Shown: positions 1 through 10,826, numbered from the stretch's first letter. The stretch is DNA of 23,181 nucleotides from Anncaliia algerae PRA339 (GCA_000385875.2 KK365149.1:50873-74053), one strand, 5' to 3'. Notes: generated by a model not told the origin, from the letters alone. Made by a program: numbers and translations.

Positions 1-2687
1 CAGTCTTTAAAAAAGGAATAATTTTTAAGAAAATCTAAATTATTTTTCAATAAAAAATATAATATTTAATTCATATAAAAATATAAATAATTTAGCCATT
101 ATCTATATTTTATTCCTGAAAAACACTGAGTTTAACTAAATAACTATCTTCATTTAAGTTTTTAAATGTATTTTACTACGTTTCTCTGACTATTTAGGGG
201 GCAATTGATAAATATACAATAATGACAAGTTTAATTTTTATATTGGATATTTTTAAATCAACCAATCGCCAATTGAAGCATTAAATTTTTTAAGAAGCAT
301 TCGAAGGGAAAAATTTATATGCTTAGAATGTATGATATTTTTATTGGCAATATTTTTATTTAAAGCTACGATATAGTTAAAAATTAATTATTAAAATTAT
401 TTAATTTTTTTATTTTATACATGTGAAATTCAAAGATAGGGGTTAAAAATTAACTTTTTTATTTATCCTTTTTAGTTCATCTTGTTTATCTTTGACTCAT
501 TTGATAAATTCTATTAAATTTATAATCACTTATATTTAATGCATTAAGAAATTTATTAACATCTCCTTAGAAATGTTGCCCGAAAAAATCCTTTAAGTAA
601 AATGGTCAATTAAAAATCAAAAATTGTGAATTAGTTTATTATAAGAAATGTAAAAAAATGAGCCACACCAATATGAAAAAATATGAATCTATTTATTAAG
701 TAAAGTTGAGGTTAAAAAATATATTTAAGTTTTTATTTAATCCCTTTAACTTGTATCTTAATTAGCACCTTTGTTGAAGAGCTTAAAGGAAAACTGTTAT
801 CAAGAATAAATCAGAATGTTTTAATGCTCAATCATATGAGTATTTATTTGATTCGCTGATTTTTATATATGCTTAAATCATATAAGGAAGAGATGTTGAA
901 CATATAATAAAGATTGAATAAATATCTCAATGACAAGAAAAAAGTAAATTTAATTCTGCAAGTTGTTACCTTTTCAAATTCTTATAACTTTTCTCAGTTT
1001 TTGACATGCTTTATATCCTATATAATATGCATAAATGTACAAATTGACATTCATAACATTCAAAACAACATGAATTAAAAAATTTTGTGCTAAAAGAAAC
1101 TAGTTAAATTATTCAGAAGCATTGTCGAAAAATTATTCTGTTATTTTTCTAGAAAAAAACATAATATTTAATTAAAATCTAAATTAAGCCCATGGTAGAC
1201 AAGAAAGAAACAATTAACAAATCATTAATTAGTAATCACTTTATTTTTAAAAAAATACTACCTACAAGGTTATACAGGCATAAAACCAAATTTTTTCTTT
1301 ACATAAAAATCCTCTAAAAGCCAAACTTAAAAACATCTTAATTTAGATTTGTCCTAATTTTTAAAAATTAATATTCTTCTTTGAATTTTCATTTGGTTTT
1401 TTTGTTTCGATAGTAAATCAATTTTCATTCTTTTATCCTTTCACTTATATAAATCCTATTTCTTAAAAGATTTAATATAGAGATTCAGAGCACATATATA
1501 TTTCTTTTATTACCCAAAATTATATAGAACCTATTAAGAGGTTAAAATAGAATCTTTGTAAATCACTTTAATACTTCAGCCATTCTTGGTAACCTAATTT
1601 TACACAAATAAAAAAAATTTAATAATGCCATAAAGGAGGAGAGTTTTTAAAAATTTTCAAAAAAATATCTATTCTTGCTGTAAATTGTATGAAAAAGTTT
1701 GAAGCAAAAAAATATATTTATTAATTTTTATTTGCCCCTGCATATAATTCCAAAAAAATAACTAAAAAATAAATCTTACTGCCATAGATCTATATTTAAT
1801 AACTTTATATCCCTCATAAATATTCTCCGGAACATCACAACGATACTAACTATTTTCAAAGCAGAAAAATTTTTTTAAGTAATTCTTTACTTCAATATTT
1901 TAATATTAATTATTTTTAAAATATATTTGGATATGATCTAAAAATAAAATAAGCTCTATTTTACCCCTGCTGTAGGTACATTTATTAAAAGAATACAAAT
2001 TTCTCATAACTATAATGGTAAATTTAAAAAATCTTACATATAAATCTAATCTTCGAGACTTTTTACTTTTATACTGGCCAATCGGCCTATTACTATCGTA
2101 ACCCCCATAACTTTTTTTCCTCAAATCATAATATTTTATTTTTATCACATTAAAACTGATTAACATTTATTTAATTATACATATTGATATGTCTTTAATT
2201 TACTTTTTAAGTACTTTTTACCTATATATCATTTTTCCCCTTATTTACTCTTTATTTCACTTATTTATATTTTAAAATTGTTCTAATTCTAATCTTAATC
2301 TTAATTAAAACCTTTTAATTAAGTGGTTTTATAAGTAAGAAAAGTTCTTAAAGTTCTAAAATATAACACGTATAATAAGATTATTTTATATTTTATTCTA
2401 TTAATATATTTTCTCCTCCAAAAATTAAATTCTTTAGATCTAATACAATATTCATTTAAGCTATGATTATAAAAATAAAAGATTTATTTGATATTTATTT
2501 ATCCCCATCATGTATTTACTTTTTTATTTGGATAATAGTTATTTTTAAAATAATTAAATAAAAATTATTCTATAATTAATTAAATATATAATTTATTCAT
2601 GATAACTTTATTTCTCCAGCATTAAAAATAATTTTCTCAATAAATTTATTTTTTATAAAAAAATATTTTTTAAGCTCAATAGGACAT
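1..2687. other. Long AT-rich gap with no convincing gene
   Basis: Stops interrupt every frame and no start-motif-linked ORF stands out. Two patches look slightly coding-like. Around 786-870 on the plus strand a short open stretch reads like ordinary protein, with no recognisable family. On the minus strand 1906-2166 is open for 86 codons and contains a locally GC-richer patch near 2040-2110. Neither has a CCC-type start motif. They may be remains of dead genes or elements, or chance. A perfect 11-bp inverted repeat lies at 2300-2323. I see no RNA gene or transposon ends here. Confidence 0.6.
2300..2323. repeat. Perfect 11-bp inverted repeat with 2-bp spacer
   Basis: CTTAATTAAAA is followed by CC and then its exact reverse complement. 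A second, overlapping pair (TAAAACC ... GGTTTTA) spans about 2305-2331. It lies about 360 bases upstream of the gene at 2688. AT-rich DNA produces such palindromes readily, so a function is unproven. Confidence 0.5.
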
Positions 2688-3335
2688 ATGAAGGAAAAAT
2701 TAGACCTTGTTGAAGAAATCAATAATCATAAACAATATTCTACATTAGAATTAAGGTCAGAAGAAACTAAGAAAAACAAAAGAATTGATAGAATATTAGA
2801 AATTAATAACTCAATGATACACAAAGGATTAGTTAATAATTATTTAATTAATCACAAATTTATCAACAAGGTATCCCTTGAAAAGAAAGTATTCATAATT
2901 CTATTTCATTTATTCCTAAAGTCAAATGAAATTATTCAATTAATTAATTTAATTAAATTGTATCCTGGAAAAAGAACTGAACTATTAAAATATAACATGA
3001 ACGAATTTAGTTATACAAAGGATATAAATTATAATAAAATAATTTATGATGAAGTATACAAGTATATTAGTAATTACTTAGCAGTAAATTATAATTTAGA
3101 GGAATATTATTCTTTATTAGGATGTAGTAAACCAGAATGTGTTGCTGTATTTACTCTACTAAAAGAATATAACATAGAAAGTATGTTTAATATTTGTAAA
3201 TTACATTTTATATGTTCATTGGATGAAATTTATTCTGTTTATAATAAATTTAAAAGATCAACCCAAAAGAAAAGAAAACAGACTGATAAGTTAACATTAA
3301 AGAAAGTATTTAAAAATTTAATAAAAAAATTATAG
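2688..3335 (+). CDS. Hypothetical basic, helix-rich protein, 215 aa
   Basis: I do not recognise this protein. The 215-codon frame is uninterrupted and has the even, Lys/Asn/Ile-rich composition of genuine genes in this AT-rich genome. Residues about 1-35 are charged. Residues about 60-95 are hydrophobic and probably helical, containing a KVFIILFHLFL stretch. Residues about 110-190 hold a probable helical bundle with three cysteines (near SLLGCSKPEC and FNICKLHFIC). The last 25 residues are strongly basic, which would suit nucleic-acid or nucleolar binding. There is no signal peptide, so a cytosolic or nuclear protein is likely. The first ATG after an upstream stop is taken as start. No CCC motif precedes it (local context aggacatATG), unlike several neighbours. 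It stands alone, with gene-free DNA on both sides. Confidence 0.7.
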   Translation: MKEKLDLVEEINNHKQYSTLELRSEETKKNKRIDRILEINNSMIHKGLVNNYLINHKFINKVSLEKKVFIILFHLFLKSNEIIQLINLIKLYPGKRTELLKYNMNEFSYTKDINYNKIIYDEVYKYISNYLAVNYNLEEYYSLLGCSKPECVAVFTLLKEYNIESMFNICKLHFICSLDEIYSVYNKFKRSTQKKRKQTDKLTLKKVFKNLIKKL

Positions 3336-5068
3336 AATATTTGATTTATAAACATATTTATTGTTGGCATGATATTCTTCCATTAATAATATTGCCATGA
3401 TTCTGCCATATAAGATAACTATTGACTAAACCTTTATTATTAATACTTTAAGTCCATTTCCTATTGTTTGCATTGTGTTACTGGTAGATATATCCATCTC
3501 TTATTTGTAAAATTTTAATTATATTAAATATATTCTAGAAAAGTTCAGTTAAATTAATATAAAAAAGTTAAGAAAAAAATATTAATAAAAATTAGATATC
3601 TAAATTTAGGGACACTACAATATCATATTTGTAAAGAATTTTCCTCTTTTACTTTTATTTAAATTACTCTTTCTAAACATGGGTTTGATTAATATTTCCT
3701 TTTATAGTTAATTTAAACAATAAAAGTTTTTCCTCATTTAACAATTATGATTATACAAATAAAAAATATCACACTCATGTTGATATTTTTATAAGCAAGA
3801 AACATTATCAGCAATTTAACATTAGCAAATATAAAAGTAATTTATAAAACTTAGACATAATCTCGAAATAAGCTGATATGGTAATAAGCAAGATAAAATA
3901 AAGTTGAATGTAATTATTAACCTAAAATAATTTATATTAACTTAAAATTGAAAATTTGATTTCTATTCGTATAAATAAACCCTCTTTTTAGCACAAATAG
4001 ATACATTTAAATTATATAAGAGTTTTTATGTGTTCAATGGAATTAATTAAAATTACTAAAGGTAACTTTGCAACAATATTTTTAGGCTTTCATCTAATTT
4101 TACAATCTTCTGGTAGAAAAAAATGCTTCACAGTTAATTCATTTAATTATAAAGCTAATTAAAATATATACTCTTTGGATTTAGGTTTATTTTTAATCAA
4201 ATAATTAATGATTACTTTATACTTCTACAATATAGACTTTATTTTCTTCAAGCTATTTCAAATATTGTATTTAATTAAAAAATACATCAAAATCATTCGT
4301 TTGTACCTATATTTTGTTATTTTTATTTATTTTAATGCCTTGTAAAATGTAATTTGTTCTTGTTCTGGTTGTTTTAAAGTATTTTTGAAAGATAAATATT
4401 TTCATCAAAATATTTCTTTCATTTTTATTCATATTTTATTAATAGAATTAAATAACTGAACATATACTTGTTTAGATAATTCTGTAGTATTTTATAATAA
4501 CTTAGTTTGGAAGATTTTCTTTCTTATTTTTGTATTACTTCAAATAAATATATTTTTTTTATAAATTTATTTTTTTGATCCCGATCCTGTTAAAATTTTT
4601 AATACTAATGATTTATTCAGCTTAGCATATGAAATATGCTTTTTTAATACTGTTGTACAATATAACATAACTATATTTTCATTATTAAATTTTTTGTAAT
4701 ATTAAGTTTACTTAAAAATATGTGTATTATAATTAAATACTTATGACCTTTGAAAAAATTGCCAATAATTGTTTATGGATTATTTCAAAATAGCTATTTT
4801 TAATTTAACGGCTAAAATATATTTTTTATCTAAAAAATATCTCTCACTTATAAACTTAACATGAATGAATTATTTAAAAATTTTGTCTTAATAATATTTC
4901 AAATATTTTAAGCCAAAAAGAGTACAAGAGAACCATTTCATATTGAGTGGACTTTTTTGAAAACAAATTTATAATTTTACGCTGCTTTGTTCTATGGTTG
5001 AAAGTAATCTAATATTCCTTATTTATAAATAAAACAACAAACATAAAATTAAAATTTTTTATCCCATT
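3336..5068. other. AT-rich gap without a supported gene
   Basis: There is no long ORF on either strand. A 44-codon plus-strand ORF at 4028-4162 (MCSMELIKITKG...) reads somewhat like protein, with a normal residue mix and a stop at 4160-4162, but it has no start motif and no family I know. It could be a small gene, a remnant or chance. Nothing else in the gap shows structure beyond A/T runs. Confidence 0.55.
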
Positions 5069-5071
5069 ATG
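5063..5071 (+). promoter_or_regulatory. CCC start motif upstream of the broken gene
   Basis: CCC lies at 5063-5065, three bases before ATG 5069. Similar motifs next to starts at 12842, 14186, 15187 and 21682 suggest a genuine start signal. Its survival supports 5069 as the original start and a recent loss of the gene. Confidence 0.6.
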
Positions 5072-6652
5072 CTTATTATGAATTTAAAACATACGGTTTT
5101 CTATTGCTTTTTTATTAGATACAAACAGGCTAATAATGATTTTAATAATGACACAAATATCAGGCCTGAAAATATTATAAACCATTCAATAGCATCAATT
5201 TTAGATCATGATTTATGTAACCCTTGCAATAGCATTTATTATTCTAATCAACCTTTAGATTTAAGAAAAGTACAACAAGAGAAACCTAAGCAAATTGCAA
5301 ACTATGCAAATTATTCCGAAAAGAGTCTTTTATCATTTGATAGTTTTTTAGAGCATAGAGAAAATTGTGTGGAAGCCTTCAATGCTGGTGTAATTTTTAT
5401 TGGTAAAAGAAGAAAATTGTAAGGCTCTTTTAATCATTTAACAGAAGTTAATCTTTCTCCATCTACATCCCATGTAAAAAAATGGTCATACCAGCGAAGA
5501 TATGATTTTGGATGGTAGCAATGTTCCGTTAGATCTTTCTAAGAGGCAAAATATCCCTCATATTCAAGAAGTTAGAAATTTTGAACATAGGAAAGATCAA
5601 AAATATTTAAGTGCTAATGTAGCTATGAATTCGGCAAAAAATTTGAAAGAATCCAATGTAATTGATAAATCTAAATCTTATATTGCCAATAAAGATTCTG
5701 AAAATTATAATATTATGGAGATGTTTGATATTTATCTAAATTCTGCCGAATTCGAAAACAAGATTTCCTTTAATTATCTAATGAATTCTGTAAATAAATT
5801 ACATAAAAACCTAAGAGGTTCTGGTAGAAGCTCCATTTATGCAAAAAATGCTTATAGTAAGTTCTTTACTATTTTATGTAAAAAATAAACAAGTCTACAA
5901 ATTAATATTGATGAAAAAAATCATCTAGAAGAGATAAAAAAGGATTTTCAAATTTTTTTAAAACGGATATATGAAAACTACAATATTAAGGCCGTTGAAA
6001 ATAAACATAATAGCTCAAGAATATGCTCAAAATACCTAAAGGTTTTAGAAATCTATAGTTTGTTTGCGGAGACAGACTTAATAAATGTGCATATTAAAGC
6101 TTTACAATCAAATAGATACAAATTGTTGTTTAAAATAATTCCTGGTTTTAGTATACTACTTCAAATTAAATTTAAAATGAAATGCAGGGAGTAAGATTAC
6201 AAATAATTAGGTATATACAACTAATTATCTTAAGATTTGAAGTATTTAAATTTTTCCACTGTAAAAATATGGAGATTTTAGAATCAGACATAGGAAATTT
6301 ATATCTAAATCAAGATTTTAATAAAATGATCGTTATAAATAGTATATTTGTTTCTAAGATTTTAAAAATTTACGGATTTAGTGATAAATTCCTTGAAAAT
6401 TTAAAAAAATGTAATTTAATTTTATTCGTGAGAGCTAAACATAAAGAAGTATACATAAAATATGATCTTGATAAAGAATCCCAGAATAAAAATTTTTTTG
6501 GAAAATATTCGGCAAGGTTTTTAGAATTTTATTCTGGTCACTTTAATGAGAATTTATTACAAAGATTTAATATTGAATTTTTCAATCATCTGAAAGGAGC
6601 AAATATTGATGGATCCAATGAAAAATTGAATACATTAAATGATAAAGCTTAA
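5069..6652 (+). pseudogene. Recently broken long gene, originally about 525 codons, family unknown
   Basis: Three plus-strand ORFs (5069-5422, 5502-5888, 6182-6652) look like pieces of one gene. The frame of 5069 stays open past its TAA at 5420-5422 to about 5517, reading protein-like residues (VKKWSYQRRYD). The frame then shifts near 5500. That second frame crosses a TAA at 5886-5888 and stays open to 6192-6194, where the frame shifts back. The net result is two in-frame TAA codons and two frameshifts. The N-terminus (MLIMNLKHTVFYCFFIRY) is moderately hydrophobic and could be a weak signal sequence. PLDLRK and PLDLSK motifs occur about 80 residues apart; PxDLS is the consensus bound by CtBP corepressors, but a partner is speculative. 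The rest is helical and Lys/Asn-rich. I do not recognise the family. Sequencing error is possible but would need several independent errors. Confidence 0.7.
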
Positions 6653-6932
6653 TAAAACTATATCTTTTCATGTTATGATTGTTAGTATATTTTTTTTAAA
6701 AAATATTCGACTAAGATTTTCTATCGTGAGAATTTATCCGCAATATTTAAACATAAATTATACTATTTCTCCAAAAATACATTTTTATATCGTAAATAAG
6801 TAAAGTTTTTATGAAATTTTCGGGCCAACCGTCAAATTTACACCCTCGATCAAATTTATAAAAAATATATAATTTAAAAATTTAGTATAATGATTTAAAT
6901 GATATCTTTTAAAATATAATATAAACCTTCTT
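6653..6932. other. Spacer between the broken gene and transposase remnant
   Basis: This is non-coding. A GC-richer segment at about 6820-6850 (cgggccaaccgtcaaattta, then caccctcgatc) stands out from the A/T background. It could be the left end or leader of the transposon that follows. I could not find its inverted copy downstream, so terminal repeats are not established. Confidence 0.4.
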
Positions 6933-7812
6933 ATGCTACTTACATCACAAACTCTTGAGGAATTTCTAATAAAGGAAAGTAGCAAAGAAACAATAACGTT
7001 ATTTATGGAACTTAATATATTAAAAAGAAGTCATATATGCAATGGATGCAAAGAAGCTTGCGAATGTGATAAATTTAAAGATTGAAAGAAAATTATGCTG
7101 AGAAGTATTTAAATCTCGTGCAAAAACCATAAAGAATATGTTTCAATAAAAAAAAGATCCTATTTTAGTAATTAAAATTGTTCATTAAAAGACATAATGC
7201 TTGTTTTGATTAGTATTTTTGTTTGCAGCAAATCTATTCAATCAAAGTTATGCTTGATATCTCCTCAAGAACAATTGAAAGAATACTCAATGAATTTTAA
7301 ACATTAATGCCTAATAATGATTATGAGTATTCTAAACTTGGAAGTTCTTGCTTCGCTGTAGAAATAGAGGTTAAAATGTTAAACTTTAGGTGCAAAAACT
7401 ACCGAGATAGATTTCCTTTCAATAGAACTGATTCATTGTGTATCGTCATGGTTGGTCAATAGAATTACTCGTGTCTTTGCTGAAGTAATTCCAAAGAAAA
7501 AGGCAGAAACGATTCTACCAATTATTTTTTTCTCAGGCTATGCCAGGCTCTGTAATTTGGACTGATTAACAGTAGAGTTATTACTCATTGTGAAGAAATG
7601 GGGTTATAAATAACTTTGTTTGTCATAAGTTTGAACTTTTTTAATAAATCAAATGGAGTAAAACACAAACTATAAAAGCTTTCATATGGATCTCAAATTA
7701 GCAATTAAGAGAAGAAGGGGCTTTAAAACTCAATTTAGGAGCAATTTTTTAATAGAATTTTGTTTTTTCCAATGATATGAATAGGCTATTTGATGCAATT
7801 TTGATTTATTGA
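6933..7812 (+). mobile_element. Decayed IS1595/ISXO2-like (Merlin-type) DNA transposon, transposase remnant
   Basis: Scattered over three frames are the parts of an ISXO2-type DDE transposase, in the right order. An N-terminal piece from ATG 6933 ends in a Cys cluster at 7038-7067. A fragment resembling the family's KxxVSIRKGSFF segment (here EYVSIKKRSYF) lies near 7140. A helix-turn-helix-like segment (LDISSRTIERILNEF) lies at about 7253-7300. The segment expected to carry the first catalytic Asp is at 7358-7369 and reads VEIE. RITRVFAEVIPKKKAETI lies at about 7461-7520. PGSVIWTD, with the second catalytic Asp, is at 7543-7566. A C-terminal NGV...TQTI segment and an Arg/Lys/Gly-rich tail run from about 7650 to 7812. 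Several stops and frameshifts, plus the apparent loss of the first Asp, make it inactive. Terminal inverted repeats and target duplications were not found. In eukaryotes this transposase type is the Merlin superfamily, known from microsporidia. Confidence 0.75.
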
Positions 7813-9494
7813 AAATATATTACTAATGTTTATTTTTCCAACCTTTTAGTCTATTCTTTAATATTTTAGTTTTTATTGTTTTGTAAAAAATATCAGTTTT
7901 ACCTTAATATGATTAAAAAATAGAGCTCTACATTTTAAAATCAAAGGTGAATATTGTAATTTATATAAGTATTTGCTATTGTTCCTATCAAAGAATAAAG
8001 TGTATTTACTAGTTACAAATATTTATAAGAATAAAGTAAATTCAGTTTTACTTTTAAACATTAAAATAAAGCACTTTTTAAGAAAAAAATATTTAATTTA
8101 AAAGTATAAGACTTAATTTTAAATGAGGAGTAAAAAAGTTAATAAAAAGTATAAATTATGCAGAAATTTTAGAGAACATTATTGTAAACAACAATTAAAA
8201 TATTAAAATAATTGAAATAATGTATTAAATGAAAAGATATAATTTAAATAAAAAGATTAATTAAAGAAACAAAATAACAATTTAACAGAAAAAGAAAAAC
8301 TATTATTTGGATACCAAGCCAGTGGTCTTAGTAATGCTTTCGAAAGGAGTTGACAGTGTATTAGCATACATAGTTTTTATTTTTTACTGACACATTACTT
8401 TTAAGACTTCCACTTGAGCTTTTGTTGCTTATTCTTCTCTTCTTGAGTTAAATAATTATTATTTTCAAGAAATTGTTTTCTTTACAAAATACATCACCTT
8501 TTCATATATTTATGCAATATTAATAACATCGTTATGCATAATATGATCTATTTCTACATTATTTTTTCATAAATACTTTTGTAAAATGTTTATTTCTTCA
8601 ATATTTAATGCCCTTAAAAATATCAAGCTTGTTTTATTTAAAATAATGTCCTTGGGGATTCAAACTTGGCTAATTAGTGTATTAACTGGATACTTTAATT
8701 TTATAACAGTTTAAATGCTAATTAAATAAATGATTTTTAGTGTTTATTATGACTTTAAATCATAGATCTTAAGAAAAGCCAGGTTTAATTATCCAAATAT
8801 TAAAAATTAAGAAAATTTCAATAGCATACAAATAAATTTAACAAAATAAAGAATGTAATGTTATTGTATTCTTATAATGATTGTGCAGCTTTGAAGTACA
8901 AATGTAATATGAAAATTAATTTATTTTATTAACTTAGTTTCTATAAATATAATGCTTCCTCTAGGAAATACTACTAAAATTAAATGAATTCAATACTTTT
9001 AAACCAACCAAAAGAGTTCATTTTTTCAATATCAATTTTATATGCTTTTAGAAGAAATATGCACTGGAAAGTATTCTTTATAATCTTGTCTTGTGACAAG
9101 TTTTTTAGTTAGTTTTCGTGAGGAAAACAGTATTTAAATTTGTGGTTTCATACAACATATGTTTTTGAACATTAAAACTAATCTTTAAATTAATAAATTA
9201 TATTTATTTCAGAAACTTAAATAAATAAAAATCTATTTTTTAATAAATATTGTTTATAAAGAATATTTAAATTATAATTAAATTTTTATAATTTTTTTAA
9301 CATTTTAATGTAAAGTTTTTAACTAATATATTTAGCATATGATTTAAATAGTAATTTATTTATAATAAAAATTAATTAAAATATTTAATAATTAAGTTCA
9401 AAATGATATGTTTAAGAGACACATGGTTAACAGAAAACTATAAAATAATAATTAAATTTAAAACAAATAAATATTTTTATAAATTATATTTTAT
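7813..9494. other. AT-rich gap with possible gene scraps
   Basis: There is no intact ORF. A coding-like patch on the minus strand at 8401-8660 is listed separately. A short 10-bp palindrome CTTTCGAAAG sits near 8337-8346 within a slightly GC-richer stretch. The rest, including the 500 bases before the end of the G6PD gene, is A/T-rich without recognisable features. Confidence 0.5.
8401..8660 (-). pseudogene. Possible gene remnant on the minus strand
   Basis: Reading the minus strand, short open pieces have gene-like composition: a segment containing RALNIEEINILQKYL at about 8575-8625, one containing VEIDHIMHNDVINIA at about 8515-8565, and FLENNNYLTQEEKNKQQKLK followed by WKS and a stop at 8401-8403. 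They lie in a consistent order but are split by stops and a frame change. I do not recognise a family. It may be a much older dead gene than the one at 5069, or chance in AT-rich DNA. Confidence is low. Confidence 0.25.
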
Positions 9495-10820
9495 TTATCT
9501 CCTTTTTTTGTAGGTTTTAATTATCTTTTTTAATAAATCATTAGCTTCATTAGGAATATCAATTCCTTTGGGATATAAAATACTTGTAATATCATTTAAA
9601 ATAGAATTAGGATTAAATAATCTCCATAAGTATTCTACCTCATCAGCCTTTGCACAAACTACCTTAGTATTTTTAATTAATCCATTAAATATAATTTCAT
9701 GATCTGTTAAATCATTGTATTTATCTTTCATTATTTTCATAACATCAGATTCATCAAAAAGGGTTACCCTCGAGATATTTTGTGGGAATTTAAGTTCTAA
9801 ATAAATTTCATTTTCCGGGGAATAATTAAATATCAAGCTTACACTTTCTAACATCTCATTTTTAATCATATGTTTATATTCTATGACCTCTTGAGGATTA
9901 ACTATTTCCAATAATTCTATCATTTTCTTAGCTCCACTTTCTGTTAAAGTAAATTTGCCTTCCACCCTCTTTTCATCCATTCCTTTTCCAGCAACAATAA
10001 TAAATGGAACATTCAACCACCTATTATCATTAAAGGTTACTGCTATCATAGAAAATGTCTCAGTGCTGGTTTCATTCAATAATTCCCGTTTATACTCATC
10101 ATACTGCCCGCATAGACTTTCTTTCTTTTCAATCTGATTAGCCCTTCCCAGAAAATTGGTTCTATCACCAGTACCTGCGGCTAATGTGCCGATTATTTCA
10201 CCCACATGATTTTGAATTATATCTCTAACTAATCCAGTCTTTTCAAAATACACTCTTCCTTCAGTCCCAAGTTGTTCTTTAAAATAAATTTGCGCATTAT
10301 CAATGTACTTGCGGTGCATAATTTCATTTAAAAGAGGATATTTTTCATAGAATTCAGGAATGACCACAGTCATTGGCTTATACAAATAATGATCCACAAA
10401 GTAAATGTATAGGTTCTTATTATCATCTTGTAATTTTTTAATTTGTAAAAATGATTGTAAATCCTCTCCAAAAGGTTTTTCTAAACAAATTCTCCTTACA
10501 TTTAATTCAATCAGTTGTTTGATTAAAAATATGTAAAGTGAAGGAGGTACCGAAAGATAGCAGATAGAGTTTTCATCAATCAAAGGCTTCAGTGCCTCTA
10601 AATTATCATATTTTCCAGAAATATATCTGACTCTTTTCAAAAACTCCTCGTCATAGTTTACTAGTTTGGAAATATGTTCATTAAAATTTGATTCGAGATT
10701 AGTTCTAGAATAACCTATTATTTCAAAGTCCTCTGCTTTTAATTTGTAAAGTGCAGGAAACAATTTTTTGCGTGCTAAATCACCACTTGCGCCAAATATG
10801 ATAATCTTTAATGATGACAT
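9495..10820 (-). CDS. ZWF1: Glucose-6-phosphate 1-dehydrogenase
   Basis: It oxidises glucose 6-phosphate to 6-phosphogluconolactone and makes NADPH, the entry step of the oxidative pentose phosphate pathway in the cytosol. The N-terminal Rossmann fold shows GASGDLARKK (residues 10-19), the NADP-binding fingerprint of this family. EKPFG is at 114-118. The substrate signature, usually RIDHYLGK, reads VDHYLYK (142-148), so the phosphate-binding His and the Lys remain but the Gly is Tyr. RDIIQNH (199-205) carries the catalytic His205. The C-terminal half continues the beta+alpha substrate domain. At 441 aa it is shorter than the human enzyme (about 515), which fits microsporidian trimming. The start is certain, because the GASGDLA motif sits ten residues in and CCTTAA lies directly before the ATG. 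Gene-free gaps flank it. Confidence 0.95.
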   Translation of the reverse strand: MSSLKIIIFGASGDLARKKLFPALYKLKAEDFEIIGYSRTNLESNFNEHISKLVNYDEEFLKRVRYISGKYDNLEALKPLIDENSICYLSVPPSLYIFLIKQLIELNVRRICLEKPFGEDLQSFLQIKKLQDDNKNLYIYFVDHYLYKPMTVVIPEFYEKYPLLNEIMHRKYIDNAQIYFKEQLGTEGRVYFEKTGLVRDIIQNHVGEIIGTLAAGTGDRTNFLGRANQIEKKESLCGQYDEYKRELLNETSTETFSMIAVTFNDNRWLNVPFIIVAGKGMDEKRVEGKFTLTESGAKKMIELLEIVNPQEVIEYKHMIKNEMLESVSLIFNYSPENEIYLELKFPQNISRVTLFDESDVMKIMKDKYNDLTDHEIIFNGLIKNTKVVCAKADEVEYLWRLFNPNSILNDITSILYPKGIDIPNEANDLLKKIIKTYKKRR

Positions 10821-10826
10821 TTAAGG
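10821..10826 (-). promoter_or_regulatory. CCTTAA start element before G6PD
   Basis: On the minus strand CCTTAA directly abuts the ATG. The identical CCTTAA-ATG arrangement occurs at the proteasome beta5 gene (16739-16744). It is probably a variant of the CCC start signal. Confidence 0.5.

Noticed and set aside
1-14. CAGTCTTTAAAAAA at the window start repeated near 15337
   Set aside because: A single 14-base A/T-rich match with no flanking similarity; chance is likely.
1906-2166. 86-codon minus-strand ORF
   Set aside because: No start motif and no recognisable domain; part of it is gene-like, but the whole is within what AT-rich DNA with few GC-containing stops can give. Left as a note in the gap entry.
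5420-5888. Stop-codon reassignment or programmed readthrough at the two in-frame TAAs
   Set aside because: The same locus also has two frame changes, and intact genes in the window end normally at TAA, so gene decay explains it better.
8300-8380. tRNA-Ser-like segment (GCCAGTGGTCTTAG, then CTTTCGAAAG)
   Set aside because: The D-arm spacing is short, no T-arm with GTTCRA follows and no acceptor stem pairs.
9955-10137. 60-codon plus-strand ORF inside G6PD
   Set aside because: It lies wholly antisense to a well-conserved enzyme gene.
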